From the NCBI RefSeq assembly GCF_033118175.1, contig NC_083699.1:48767001-48831000 (forward strand): a DNA stretch of 64,000 bases. The letters run 5' to 3'. Shown in pieces: positions 46,651 through 58,699 of this stretch. Each line of letters starts with the position of its first letter. The first letter of the stretch is position 1. The notes below the pieces were generated by a model, which saw nothing but the letters and a program-made list of their open reading frames with translations, had not been told where the DNA came from and ran no database searches. The DNA comes from Dama dama (lineage: Eukaryota; Chordata; Mammalia; Artiodactyla; Cervidae). The position numbers and the translations under genes were made by a program.

Positions 46651-47237
46651 ATCACACTTTGTTTTAATAGCTAAGGTTCAGCTGACATTTCAGGAAAGCT
46701 TCCAACATAAATAAAAAAGAGATCAAATAGGAGAAGAGAAATTAGAGGAAGGTGATAATTTAGGAAGTTTGGGGAAATAACTTCAGAAAAAATTAAATCT
46801 TTGGACAGATGATTTTGCTTCTATGAAACATGAACAAAATGCTATTTTTAAAATGGATTGTTCAGAGAACAGGCACTGGTCTTGGAAATTTAAAATATGA
46901 TAGTTCAAATTAACCACTCAATAGATGTTCTAAAAGATAAGTGAGAAAAAACTCTCAGCAAATAGAACAAAAGGACAGATAATGGACAATAGGAGAGAAA
47001 TAATATGAAAATGGGAGATGCAGTCTAGGAAGTCTAATATGTAACTAGTGGGGATTCCAGGGAAAGAAAACCAATGGCAAGGATGATACTATTTATATAT
47101 TTGTGTATATATAAAATTTCCCAGAAGTAAATAATGTGAATTCATTTGAAAATGCCATGAATACCCTGCACAATAGGGAAAAAACAAAAGCCCAAACCAA
47201 AGCATATTGTGAAATTTCATTAACACTAATGATAGAG

Positions 47238-47497
47238 AGGGCGTCCTAGGTGGTGCTAGTGGTAAAGAACTTGCCTGCCAATGCAGGAGACATAAGAGAT
47301 GCTGGTTCCAACATCCCTGGGTCGGGAAGATCCCCTGAAGGAGGGCATGGCAACCCACTCCTGTATTCTTGTTTTTTGTTTTTTCCCCACTCCAGTATCC
47401 TCTCCTGGAGAATCCCGCAAACAGAGGAGCCTGGCGGGCACAGTCCGTACAGTTGCTCAAAGTCGGACACGACTGAAGCAACTTAGCACACATGGAG
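47238..47497 (+). mobile_element. Bov-tA SINE with T-rich internal insertion
   Basis: GTCCTAGGTGGTGCTAGTGG head and GGACACGACTGAAGCAACTT tail. At 47371-47385 a GTTTTTTGTTTTTTC stretch is inserted between two copies of the local SINE text (47354-47369 and 47386-47401). Confidence 0.9.
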
Positions 47498-47972
47498 GCA
47501 AGGATAGAGAGATTCTAAAAAGAGAATAGTACCAGCCTTCTCAATAACATCACTTAAAGCTAAAAGGCAAAAGAGTAATGCCTCCAATTTTGCCTAGAAT
47601 TTTACTCCCAGCCAAAAGACAAATCTGACATTCAAGATTTCAGAATTTCTATTTTACTAACACTCTAGGAAGAATCTTGTTCTACAGTGATCAACAGAAG
47701 CATAAATATTAATAGCTGTTCTCGCCATTGTTTATTCTGAATCTAGAATGTGAACATTGAAGCCTTGTTAAAGTACAAGTTATCATAATGTCTTATAAAA
47801 AAAAAAAAGATTTCAAAATTTTATGCCAGCATTTCCTTTTCTGGAAACTTTTAAAGTATATGCTCCGGCAAAACAAGAGGGGAAAAAACAGGAATTGGAG
47901 AGGATAAAAAATCATGAAAAACATAAGATCAAACACAAGTCAGAGAGGCTTCCACTCTATGATCTTGAGACA

Positions 47973-48058
47973 CATTGTTGTTCTTCTTTAGTCGCTAAGT
48001 TGCGTCTGGCTCATTCACAACCTCATGGGCTAGCCTACCAGGCTCCTCTGTCCATCTA
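47973..48058 (-). mobile_element. Bov-A SINE 3' fragment
   Basis: TTTAGTCGCTAAGTTGCGTC to CAGGCTCCTCTGTCCAT in reverse; only ~85 bp. Confidence 0.82.
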
Positions 48059-49226
48059 GACAGGTAGCCTCCCACTAACTAGCTCCTCCAACCACTATCA
48101 TATCTGTGGACAGGTACTGACTTTAGGAAGTTATTTGAACCAAAATCTGTCTCACTACAATGATATCATTGATCTCGATTCTGATGAAGTTCATATAAGA
48201 TGAGAATGTTTTAACTTGTATGTCACAATACTTAATATATTTGATTACTATATGTATTTATATGTATGTTCATTCTCCCAATTTTAATATTCTGGTGTTA
48301 TTTAGCTGTTCTTCGTATGATGGTACTTTTCTCTCATAATCAATTTCCTGAGAATGCACCATATATCAATGTTACTTCCAAAAAGCCAAAATATTGCAAG
48401 TGGAGTCTCATTTTGGATCCATGGATCTTTCATCTTTTTAACAGTTCTGTTAATGTATAATGGACTTAAAGTATACAATTTGATAAGTTTTGACATACGT
48501 CTCCATCCATGAAACAGTATCGCAGTCATGATAATGAAAATATTTATCATTCCTGAAAGTAGACTCTAATTCTTTGTAATCTTTCCTTTCCACCTCTCCC
48601 CATCTTCTTTCCTGTTTCCAGGGAACTTCTTGTATCAGTGTATTGTATTGTAAGCACACTTGACATTGGATTTAAGGCCCACCAGGATAATTCAGGATGG
48701 TGACCTCATCTCAGGATCCTTTATTACACCTGCAAAGACCTTTTATGTAAGTAAGGTAACATTCACAGGTTCCAGGAATTGGGATATGGACATATCATTT
48801 TGGAGGTTATCATTCAACCCATTACATCACTAACTGCCTTGTATCACAGGTTTGTTAACAGAATCAAACAGTATGGTCTTTTGTTGGGGGTGGGGGGTCT
48901 GACTTATTCCATTCAGCATAATTATCTGCTATTTATCCATGTTGATTCATATATTCTTTTTTATTGCTGAATTGTTTGGAATATACCACAATTTATTCAT
49001 TTATTCACTGGTGTTGATAGATAGCTGTGGTTGTCTTCCCAGCACCTCATTCTGACTCAAGTGGAAGAGAAAAAACTTCTCCTCCATCCCTCCAGACAAG
49101 GAAATGGCTTACTTTGGCCTTTAGAAGAAGCTAAGCCAGGCACTCTCTGCCCCTCAATCAGAGTTTAGGGCCAGTGAGCTCTATCCCAACCACCTTCTGC
49201 TATTAGCTTGTTGTTAATGCCGACTA

Positions 49227-49430
49227 TGGGCTTCTCAGGTGGCTCTCAATAAAGAATCTGTCTGCAAAGCAGGAGACTGGGTTTGATCCCTGGGTCAGGA
49301 ATATCCCATGGAGAAGAGAATAGCTACCCACTCCAGTATTCTTGCCTGAAGAATTCTATGGACAGAGGAGCCTGGTGCGCTACAGTCCATGGGGTTGCAA
49401 AGAGTCGGGCATGACTGAGCGACCAACACC
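49227..49430 (+). mobile_element. Bov-tA SINE
   Basis: GGGCTTCTCAGGTGGCTCTC head, GGGTTTGATCCCTGGGTCAG, GTCGGGCATGACTGAGCGAC tail. Confidence 0.9.
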
Positions 49431-50400
49431 ACTACTACTAGTGAGGAATATGTGTAAGTCTAACTGGCTCTCTGGGCTTCCTGGCCCTCATCAGAAAAAT
49501 GAAGGGGTTGACTAGAGGATCTCTCAGATAATGCCTTACCAATGATCTCCAGTTTGGGTTATTTATACAGGAAAAAAAAAATCCCCTCCTCTCCCATTCC
49601 CCTTAGGGCTGAAGTTGGTGGTTTCAGGAACCAGTCAGCTGACTCAGATCTCTGCCATGTCACTGTTTTTCCTGCCTAACAAAGGGGAGAAGTGAGGATG
49701 GTAAGGCTGCTCAGAGTCACTCCCTGGTAGAAGCAGAGCTCTGACTTTAGGGCCCAGAGGTATAAAGGGACATGGTAACTCTGCTTTGTGCCTCTCCGTC
49801 TCAAGGAAAAGATTCTCAGGAACCAAGCTGGGGTCCTCACAGGACCAGGCCCATGGGGCAGGGGCTAGGGAGGAGGGCCCATCTTGGGACTGGGGAAGGG
49901 ATATGAAAGGAGGCAGCACTGGCCACCATTCCACCATCACCATTTTTACCTACTTCCTTCCTTGCAGTTTTAGGGAGAATTTGGGTATGAGGAAATGCCT
50001 ACATGGGCTGGAGGAGGAAGGACTTGCTTTTGGCCTGACTGGTACAATGAGAGGTAGGGTGGGCAGGAGACCTATCTGGCTTTAATAAGCAAAAGTGTGG
50101 TTTCTTATTATTTGTTTGCTTGTTTTGTCTTGTATGCCCTGTCCCACCCACCCCCCACTCATTTATTAATTCAGGAGACCTATATGCTGAGTGCTGGGGA
50201 CATAGAGATGTGAGACACTCCCCACTCCCCCATTAGCCTAGAAGAGGAGACAGTATGTTAGTAAACCAGGGGAGACATGCCAGAACAGAAAAAAGCCAGC
50301 CTTCAATGAAAGGGGTTAATGAGTATGTGAGAAAAAATCATCAAAAAATTCATGAAAAAAATATCATCAAGAAAACAACCAGTCTAAACACAGGGCAGAA

Positions 50401-53280
50401 AGGGAGAGAAGATGGTGGAGGAATAGGACGGGAAGACCACCTTCTCCCCAATAAATGTATCAAAATATCATCTGCATGTGGAACAGTTCCCACAGAACAC
50501 CTTTGGAACGCTGCCAGAAGACCCCAGATTTACAGAAAGGCAAGCCAATCTCCTCGGAATGAGGTAGGGCAAAAGATAAAAGACAAAAAAGGAGACAAAG
50601 AATTTGGGATGGGGGCCTGCATCCTGGGGACAGAGTCGTGAAGGAGAAAAGGTTTCTGTATGCTAGGAAAACCCCTCACAAGCAAGGTCAGGTGAGGGGA
50701 GCTTCAGAACCTCAGAGGGAAGCACAGCGAGACAGGTGTGCCGAAGGCAAAATGGAGAAACTTCATCACTGAGATCGCACGTGGCTCTCATGCTTGTGGC
50801 AAGCAGGGGCTGGGTGTGGAGATTCAGGCCTCGGGATTGGTCCTTAGTGAGAGAAACGGGGGTTGACTGCCATGAAGGTACTCTGAGGGGGCTAATATGA
50901 CACAAAGGAAGCGGACCAGGGAAAACCCTGGGACCACCAGTGTTTGTTAGTCGCTCAGTTGTATCCAACTCTGCGACCCCATGGAATGCAGCCCACCAGG
51001 CTCCTCTGTCCATGGGATTCTCCAGGCAAGAATACTGGAGTGGCTTGCCATTCCCTTCTCTAGGGGATCTCGAACCTGGGTCTCCTGCATTGCAGACAAA
51101 TTCTTTACCATCTGAGCCACCAGGAAAGCCCTGAAATGTGTAGGACATATTCAGATTCTTAAGGGGGAGATATATGGGACCACCAGAGAAGCAAAAGATT
51201 ATTCCATGGGAAATCTCTAATGCCCCCATGCTCTAACTCCATGTGCTCACAGAACAAAGGACTCCGATCTATCCATCTAAGGTCCCAGAGGCAGAGAAGC
51301 AGGCATGAGTGCCAGGGGCAGGAGATCTTCAGTACTGACCCCACAGATCACAACTACCATCAAGCTGTGAACACATGCCCGTCGCTACCCACATCTTCCT
51401 GAGAGCCTGAGTTGCTTGGCTCTGCCAAGGATGTCACAACCTGGAACCAACTCCCCTGGGGAAGCACATGACCCACCCCAGACTGGGCAACCTCCCTCAG
51501 GGCCCAGCCATGGCAAGCACTCCGTACACACCCCAGCAGTATCAGCTGTACCCCTCCCTCTTCCCAGCACAACTGAGCAAGTGAGTCCTAATAAGTGGCT
51601 ACTTTCGCCCCCTCGTGTCGTGTCTGGGCGGAGAACAGACACTGGAGAAAGACTTAGAAGAAGAGGCAACCCCCAAACCAAAGTGGAACACCAAGGTCTG
51701 TGAGCAAAGGAAAGAAGAGGAAACCGCCCCAGAAGTGGCAAGTGCAGAGGTTTAAATGCCTGCAATTAATCTGAGGTTGTGTGCTTTAGGGGCAACTGTA
51801 GACTTTGAGAGCCAAGTACAAGCTTGAGCAAGGGAAGATCTGAGTCTAAGCTGACCCCACACCACCCACAACAGGTTCAGAGACCTTCCAAGATATATTG
51901 GAAGACTTTCTGAATAGGCAGAGGGACTGCAGCAGGAAAACAAGAATCACTTGAACATTCCTTTCACTGCCACTCTCTGTATTCTGCACCCCCCTGCTTT
52001 TTCCCTCTTCTTCTCATATTGGCCTAATACAGTTCTTTATTACTCCTTTAATTTTTATTTTTTGTAACCTATTTTTTCTTAAAAAATAAAAACACCTTAT
52101 CTTTTAAACAAATTACATATTTTTTGTTTTTGATGTTTTTGATTTTATAATTTTGAGAGTCTAATTTTTTTCCATGTTTTTGATTTTTGTTTTTTGATCT
52201 TTTGTTTTTAATTTTGTATCTTTGAGAGTCTAATTTTTAGTACCTGTTTTCACTTAGGAGTTAGGTTATTGACTTGATTGCTCTCTTTTCTTTTGATCTT
52301 TGTTCCCCCTTTTTTCTCCTTCTTCGCTCTTCTTTGCTTTGTTTAAGTGTGTGAATCTTTTTGGGTGATCTTGGATGTTGAGAATTGTTTCACCATTAGT
52401 CTAGGTGTTTTGTCTTCTGTGCTGTGTGCCCTGTGAAGTCTTGATGCTGCTGTAAGGGGTTGAGCCTGAACCCCAGAGGCAGGAGAGTCAACTCCAGGAC
52501 TTTGGACCACCAGGGAACTCCTAACTGCATGGAAAATTAATAGGCAAGAGCCCTCCCAAAGGCCTCCATCTCAACACTAAGACCATGTTCCACCCAAAAC
52601 CCAGCAAACTCCAGTGCTGGATGCCCCACACCAATCCTTCAGCAAAGCAGAATCACAACCCTGCATATTAGCAGACAGGCTGCCCAAAGCCATACTGAAC
52701 CCATAGACACCCTAAAACACACTACTGGCCATGGCACTGCCTTCCAGAGAGATGAAATCCAGCCCCATCCATCAGAACATGGGCACAAGTCCCCCCAAAA
52801 CAAGAAGCCTTCACAAGGCACTAGTCCAACCCCACCCATGGCAGGCAGACAATTCAGAGCAACTATGACCTTCCAGTTTGCAGAAAGGAGACCCCAAACA
52901 CAGTAAATTAAACAAAATGGAAAGACAGAGAAATATGCAGCAGATGAAGGAAAATGGTAAAAACCCATAAGACCAAACAAATGAAGAGGAAATAGGCAGT
53001 CTACCTGAAAAAGAATTCAAAGTAATGATACTAAAGATGACCCAAAATCTAGAAGATAAATGGAGGCATGGATCAGGAAGACACAAGGTCTTGTTTAACA
53101 AGGACCTAGAAAAATTAAAATAATCAACAATCAACAACACAATAACTGAGATTAAAAATACACTGGTGGGAATCAACAGCAGAGTAAGTGAGGCAGAACA
53201 GTTACATGAGCTGGAAGATAGACTGGCGGAAATAACTGAAGCAGAACACAATAAAGGAAAAAGAATAAAGACAGGGCAAA
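50401..53280 (+). mobile_element. L1 5' UTR and ORF1 start
   Basis: GAAGATGGTGGAGGAATAGG and GGGAAGACCACCTTCTCCCC resemble the 5' start of ruminant L1. At the far end, 52985-53275 reads ORF1 N-terminal coiled coil in broken frames (EFKVMILKMTQNLEDKW, NSRVSEAEQLHELEDRLAEI). The GC-rich, 2.5-kb stretch between is taken as 5' UTR; that part is inference. It carries a SINE at 50938-51134. Confidence 0.65.
50938..51134 (-). mobile_element. Bov-tA SINE inside L1 5' UTR
   Basis: TGTTTGTTAGTCGCTCAGTT to GAGCCACCAGGAAAGCCC in reverse. GGGACCACCAG lies just left (50930) and again at about 51176, some 40 bp beyond the right end; whether it is a target duplication is unclear. Confidence 0.9.
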
Positions 53281-53845
53281 GTACATTCAGTATAAATTTA
53301 CTTATTTAAAATTATTTCTAGTATTCAGGAAGTCCCCTGTTTTTCTATAGATGTCCATAAAAAGGGCAAAATAGTTTAGGAGAAAACAATTGAAGAGCTC
53401 TCCACAGGTTATCAGTCACAACAACTGTTTCTTGCCTGTTTCTTGTTCACCTTTCTGAACATGTATTGGACACGCTGCTTCTCAGGCAGAGGTTAAGATC
53501 CCAGATACTGTTCTCTCTCCTGCGTCCTGCCCTCACTTCATTCTATTCCTGGGTGTTCTCATTCACAGCATGGCTTTCGCTTTGCTTTGCTGCCCTGGGA
53601 ACCACTGCTTTTTGAGGGTGATTGGCTGAAGAAGGATAGGATCCCCCTCAGGAGGGTTGTACCTCTGATTAGTGACTTAAAGTGTTTCCCTGTGGCAGTC
53701 CACACAGCAAGGGGCAAATGATACCAGAAGTTCCAAGTAGAAGATTCCATCTAAGACATTAATGTTTTAAACTGATTCATGGTAATTTAAATTTTCTCAC
53801 AAATGCAGCCTTCCTCCCCGCTCTCCCCTCCCACTTATACTGTCT

Positions 53846-54125
53846 ATATGAAACACTTTAAAGACACAGATAGGTTGAAGATAACAAAATGGAAAAAGAT
53901 CTACCATGCAAACAAAACAATAAGCATCACATAGCTGGTATGGCCATATTGATATCAGATAAAATGGGCCTTAATGCACAGAGTATCAGTAGACAGAAAG
54001 AGACACTTCTCCATGATAAAAGATCAATTCCACTAGAAATACACAACAGTCATAAGTTTGTATGGGCCTAATATATACATCTTCAGAATACATGAAGCAG
54101 ATGTCACCCACAATGACACTAAAAT
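53846..54125 (+). mobile_element. L1 ORF2 fragment
   Basis: Broken frames read KDTDRLKITKWKKIYHANK-like and AGMAILISDKMGLNAQSISR, a segment of L1 ORF2 (endonuclease-RT linker to RT). Confidence 0.68.
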
Positions 54126-54810
54126 GAGAGATGGGAGGGGTTGGGGCTGGTTGCTGGTCAAAGAGAAGAAGAGTATAGTTTCAGAGGAAGAAGAACATGA
54201 CCTTCACAGACCCTGAGAGGTTGGCCAGACACAGGAGGAGAATCCTGGGGAGGGGAGCACAGAACCTCCCTGATGATGGGAGAACCAGATGATGGGGAGC
54301 AAGAATGGGTGTTTAATGGGGTTCCTAGGCTAATAGCAGAGCTCAATAAATATTTGTTAAACCCATGACAAAATGGGAGCTTAAATCACACTATTCAGAT
54401 GTAAGAAACTGAAGTTCCACTGGCTCGATGAGGTGGGGAGTGTGTCCACATAGAAGGTGACTACCCCACCCTAGATAACCCTGCTCCTGAGATTTTCCCA
54501 TTCAGGCCCTCCCTGAGGGAAGTGCTGGGATAGATATCCCCCTATCTGAATCAGAAGAATGGAGGACACCTGTATCTGAAATCTCCACCGAGCTAGTCTT
54601 GGGCTCTTCTAGACTTTAGCCAGTGTAGTGACTTTACCTTCATAAAAAGGAAAGGTGCCTCAGGTCACTTATGCTAGCCCCATGTCATCAAACGGCACTT
54701 AATATTTAACTTCATTACAGTTTCAGCTCTTCCCAAAATGGAATCAAACTTGTCAATCAGGAATTACTTGGTCAGCACTAGTGAGGTAATTTGTTCTTTA
54801 GACACTACTA

Positions 54811-55697
54811 TCCTGCTTATTTAACTTATTTGCAGAGTACATCATGAGAAATGCTGGGCTGGAAGAAGCACAAGCTGGAATCAAGATTGCCGGGAGAAAT
54901 ATCAATAACCTCAGATATGCAGATGACACCACCCTTATGGCAGAAAGTGAAAAGGAACTAAAAAGCCTCTTGATGAAAGTGAAAGAGGAGAGTGAAAAAG
55001 TTGGCTTAAAGATCAACATTCAGAAAACTAAGATCATGGCATCTGGTCCCATCACTCTATGGGAAATAGATGGGGAAACAATGGAAGCAGTGTCAGACTT
55101 TGTTTTTTGGGGCTCCAAAATCACTGCAGATGGTGATTGCAGCCATGAAATTAAAAGATGCTTACTCCTTGGAAGGAAAGTTATGACCAACCTAGATAGC
55201 GTATTAAAAAGCAGAGACGTTCCTTTGCCAACAAGGTCCATCTAGTCAAGGCTATGGTTTTTCCAGTGGTCATGTATGGATGTGAGAGTTGGACTGTGAA
55301 GAAAGCTGAGCACCAAAATATTGATGCTTTTGAACTGTGGTGTTGGAGAAGACTCTTGAGAGTCCCTTGGACTGCGAGGAGATCCAACCAGTCCATCCTA
55401 AAGGAGATCAGTCCTGGGTGTTCATTGGAAGGACTGATGCTGAAGCTGAAACTCCAATACTTTGGCCACCTCATGGGAAGAGCTGACTCATTGGAAAAGA
55501 CCCTGACGCTGGGAGGGATTGGGAGCAGGAGGAGAAGGGACGACAGAGGATGAGATGGCTGGATGGCATCACCGACTCGATGGACATGAGTTTGAATAAA
55601 CTCTGGGAGTTGGTGATGGACAGGGAGTCCTGGCGTGCTGTGATTCATGGGGTCGCAAAGAGTTGGACGCGACTGAGCGACTGAACTGAACTGATCC
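54811..55697 (+). mobile_element. BovB LINE, RT C-terminus to 3' end
   Basis: It starts CCTGCTTATTTAACTTATTT. The frame from 54844 reads AGIKIAGRNINNLRYADDTT (intact YADD), then FVFWGSKITADGDCSHEIKR and stops near 55243 after a frameshift; 55254-55553 continues GCESWTVKKAEHQNIDAFEL. It ends in GCGACTGAACTGAACTGA. Confidence 0.93.
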
Positions 55698-55875
55698 TCG
55701 AAAGGAAGGTGTCCTTACCACAAACAATTCAGTTTTTGCTGGTGTAACTTCCTTGCCCTTGTTCCCTCCTAAGTCTTCCAGTTTGTACAGCTCATTGGAG
55801 TGCCTATCCCTGCTTAGATGGGATGATGCCTGATCCATGAATTGTTGAATAAAGCCAAAAAGATCCTTAAAGTTT

Positions 55876-56260
55876 GTTGTTGTTCAGTCATTCAGTCGTG
55901 TCTGACTCTTTGTGACCCCATGGACTGCAGCACGCCAGGCTTCCCTGTCCTTAACCATCTCCTGGAGCTTGCTCAAACTCATGTCCATTGAGTCGGTGAT
56001 GCCATCCAACCGTCTCATCATCTGTCCTCCACTTCTCCTGCCTTTGATCTTTCCCAGCATCAGGCTCTTTTCCAGTGAGTCAGCTCTTTGCATCACATGG
56101 TCAAAGTATTGGAGCTTCAGCACCAGTCCTTCCAATGAATATTCAGGGTTAATTTCTTTTAGGATTTGATCTGATTGATCTGGTTTGATCTCCTTGCTGT
56201 CCAAGAGACTCACAAGAGTCTTCTCCAACACCACACTTCAAAAGCATCAATTCTCTGGGC
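55876..56260 (-). mobile_element. BovB LINE short 3' end
   Basis: GTTGTTCAGTCATTCAGTCG to CTTCAAAAGCATCAATTCTC in reverse; ~385 bp. Confidence 0.9.
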
Positions 56261-56422
56261 TTGACTTTCAAAGTTTACTCAGTTGAATTACGGTTTTTTA
56301 ACACTATTCACTGCAAGGTGAGATGCTCAAGTCATCAGCCCAGAGCAATTATCTCAATGGCTCTAGGACTTACTTTCCTGGGTATCTCAAAACTGGGAAA
56401 AGGGCACAGTGTAACAGATACA

Positions 56423-56871
56423 GACAAAGGTCCATATAATCAAAGCTATGTTTTTTCCAATAGTAACATATGGTGTGAGAGTTGGACCATAAAGAAGGCT
56501 GAGCGCCGAAGAACTGATGCTTTTTGTGGTGCTAGAGTAGACTCTTGAGAGTCCTTTGGACAGCAAGGAGATCAAATCAGTCAATCCTAAAGGAAATTAA
56601 CTCTGAATATTCATTGAAAGAACTGATGCTGAAGCTGAAGCTCCAATACTTTGGCCACCTGATGAGAAGATCTGACTCATTAGAAAAGACCCTGGAGAGA
56701 CTGAAGGAAAAAGAAGGGGGCAGCAGACAATGAGATGGTTAGATAGCAACACTGACTCAATGGACATGAATCTGAGCAAATTTCTGGAGACAGTGAAGGA
56801 CAGAAGAGCCTGGCATGCTGCAGTCCGTGGGGTCTCAGTCGAACACCACTTAGTGACTGAACGACAAAAAT
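56423..56871 (+). mobile_element. BovB LINE 3' end with perfect 11-bp TSD
   Basis: GACAAAGGTCCATATAATCA to ACTTAGTGACTGAACGAC, ~450 bp, forward. TAACAGATACA occurs exactly at 56412-56422 and 56872-56882. Confidence 0.92.
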
Positions 56872-56951
56872 TAACAGATACAAATCTGTCGCTGAAAATA
56901 TATCTATTTCTCCTATAATAATAAAGTCTTCTGATTTAAAAATGGTTCCTG

Positions 56952-57635
56952 AAACAGTGTGGAGATTTCTTAAAAAACTGGAAATAGAACTGCCATATGA
57001 ACCAGCAATCCCACTTCTGGGCATACACACTGAGGAAACCAGATCTGAAAGAGACACGTGCACCCCAATGTTCATCGCAGCACTGTTTATAATAGCCAGG
57101 ACATGGAAGCAACCTAGATGCCCATCAGCAGATGAATGGATAAGGAAGCTGTGGTACATATACACCATGGAATATTACTCAGCCGTTAAAAAGAATTCAT
57201 TTGAACCAGTTCTAATGAGATGGATGAAACTGGAGCCCATTATACAGAGTGAAGTAAGCCAGAAAGATAAAGAACATTACAGCATACTAACACTTATATA
57301 TGGAATTTAGAAAGATGGTAACCACAACCCTATATGCAAAACAGAAAAAGAGACACAGAAGTACAGAACAGACTTTTGAACTCTGTGGGAGAAGGTGAGG
57401 GTGGGATGTTTCGAAAGAACAGCATGTATATTATCTATGGTGAAACAGATCACCAGCCCAGGTGGGATGCATGAGACAAGTGCTCGGGCCTGGTGCACTG
57501 GGAAGACCCAGAGGAATCGGGTGGAGAAGGAGGGGGGATCGGGGTGGGGAATACGTGTAAATCTATGGCTGATTCATATCAATGTATGACAAAACCCACT
57601 GAAAAAATAAATAAATAAATAAATAAAGGGGGAAA
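56952..57635 (+). mobile_element. L1 3' end with open ORF2 C-terminus and 14-bp TSD
   Basis: The ORF2 C-terminal frame is open to its natural stop at 57308-57310: VWRFLKKLEIELPYEPAIPL, PSADEWIRKLWYIYTMEYYS, IIQSEVSQKDKEHYSILTLI. The 3' UTR and an AAATAAATAAAT tail follow. AAAAATGGTTCCTG is exactly repeated at 56938-56951 and 57636-57649. Confidence 0.94.
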
Positions 57636-57654
57636 AAAAATGGTTCCTGGAAAT

Positions 57655-57780
57655 TCCTTGGTGGTCCAGTGGTTAGGACTCAACACTCTCACTGTGAAGG
57701 GCCAGGGTTGTTTAACCCTTGGTGGAGAAATTAAGGTTCCACAAGTCACACAGTGAAGCCACAAAAAAAAAAAAAAAAAA
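57655..57780 (+). mobile_element. Short CHR-type SINE with poly-A
   Basis: GGAAATTCCTTGGTGGTCCA head, AGTGGTTAGGACTCAACACT, CAGTGAAGCCAC and an A18 tail. It lies directly behind the L1 target site. Confidence 0.75.
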
Positions 57781-57857
57781 GAAGCTAAGAACATGCCTAG
57801 CCTGGATATTCCCTGAAAAACTGTTTAAATGCCTTGAAACATTAAAGCTTTGCTTAT

Positions 57858-58098
57858 TTATTTGGCTGTAGTGGGTCCCTGTTGCTGCACATGGGCTTTC
57901 TCTCCTTGTGGTGCACAGGTTTCTCATTAGTGGCTTCTCTTGTTGTTCATCAAGGCTCTAGGCACATGGGCTTCAGTAGTTGCAGCACAGAGGCTCAGTT
58001 GCTCACTGGCATGTGGGATATTCCTGGATCAGGGATTGGATTTGTGTCCCTTGCATTGCAAGGTGGATTCTTAACCACTGGACCACCAGGGAAGTCCT
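57858..58098 (-). mobile_element. CHR-type SINE
   Basis: TTTATTTGGCTGTAGTGGGT tail side, TCCTGGATCAGGGATTGGAT and GACCACCAGGGAAGTCC head side. Confidence 0.85.
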
Positions 58099-58699
58099 AA
58101 ATGCCTTTAAACATTTGTTGAGTAAATGTCCTAGGCTTGGTAAGAGAGAAAAAATAATAAAATAAGGTCCTTGCTTTAAAGGAGTCTGAAGTCCAATTGG
58201 GGCAGACAGACATAAATAATTGTAAAGAAGTATGAGAAAGATCATAACTGATTTATGGACAAAGTGACATCAGCACTTGGACATAACTTGAGGTTTTAGG
58301 GATGAATGGGAAAAATCGCTACCATGCCAAAAGAAGTATCAGGAGGAGGAGGAAATTGCGTGTCACCGCTTCGAACAGCTAAGTTATTTAGACAGAAAGA
58401 TCAGTTTCTCTCCTTGAAAAACTGATGACCAGACTTCCTATACAAGGTACTACAAAGTACCACAGTCTGGTACACCCAGGGAGCGTTTCCCGTCAGGTTA
58501 TCATAGTGAATGCTTGCCTAGAAAACAGGTTCCGAAAATTCAACTGAAGTGTTTATAGAAAATTATCAGATATCACCAGGGCTTCAAGAAACTTGAAGAT
58601 AGAACTCAAACACAGCTTCAGTTAAGCGCTTCGCTTTTCTCAAACACTTGAAAAGTGTTCACTTTTTCCTGATTGTGTCACTCAACCTGTTGAAAATTA

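Noticed and set aside
50930..51187. GGGACCACCAG on both sides of a SINE as a target duplication
   Set aside because: The right copy lies about 40 bp beyond the SINE end, so the geometry does not fit a simple target duplication.
50663..51765. Several open frames of 60-190 codons on the minus strand
   Set aside because: They lie in the GC-rich L1 5' UTR and a SINE, have no domain and no conserved text.
56942..57310. A 122-codon open frame with a start codon as a possible small gene
   Set aside because: It is the C-terminus of L1 ORF2; its first residues come from the target-site duplication.
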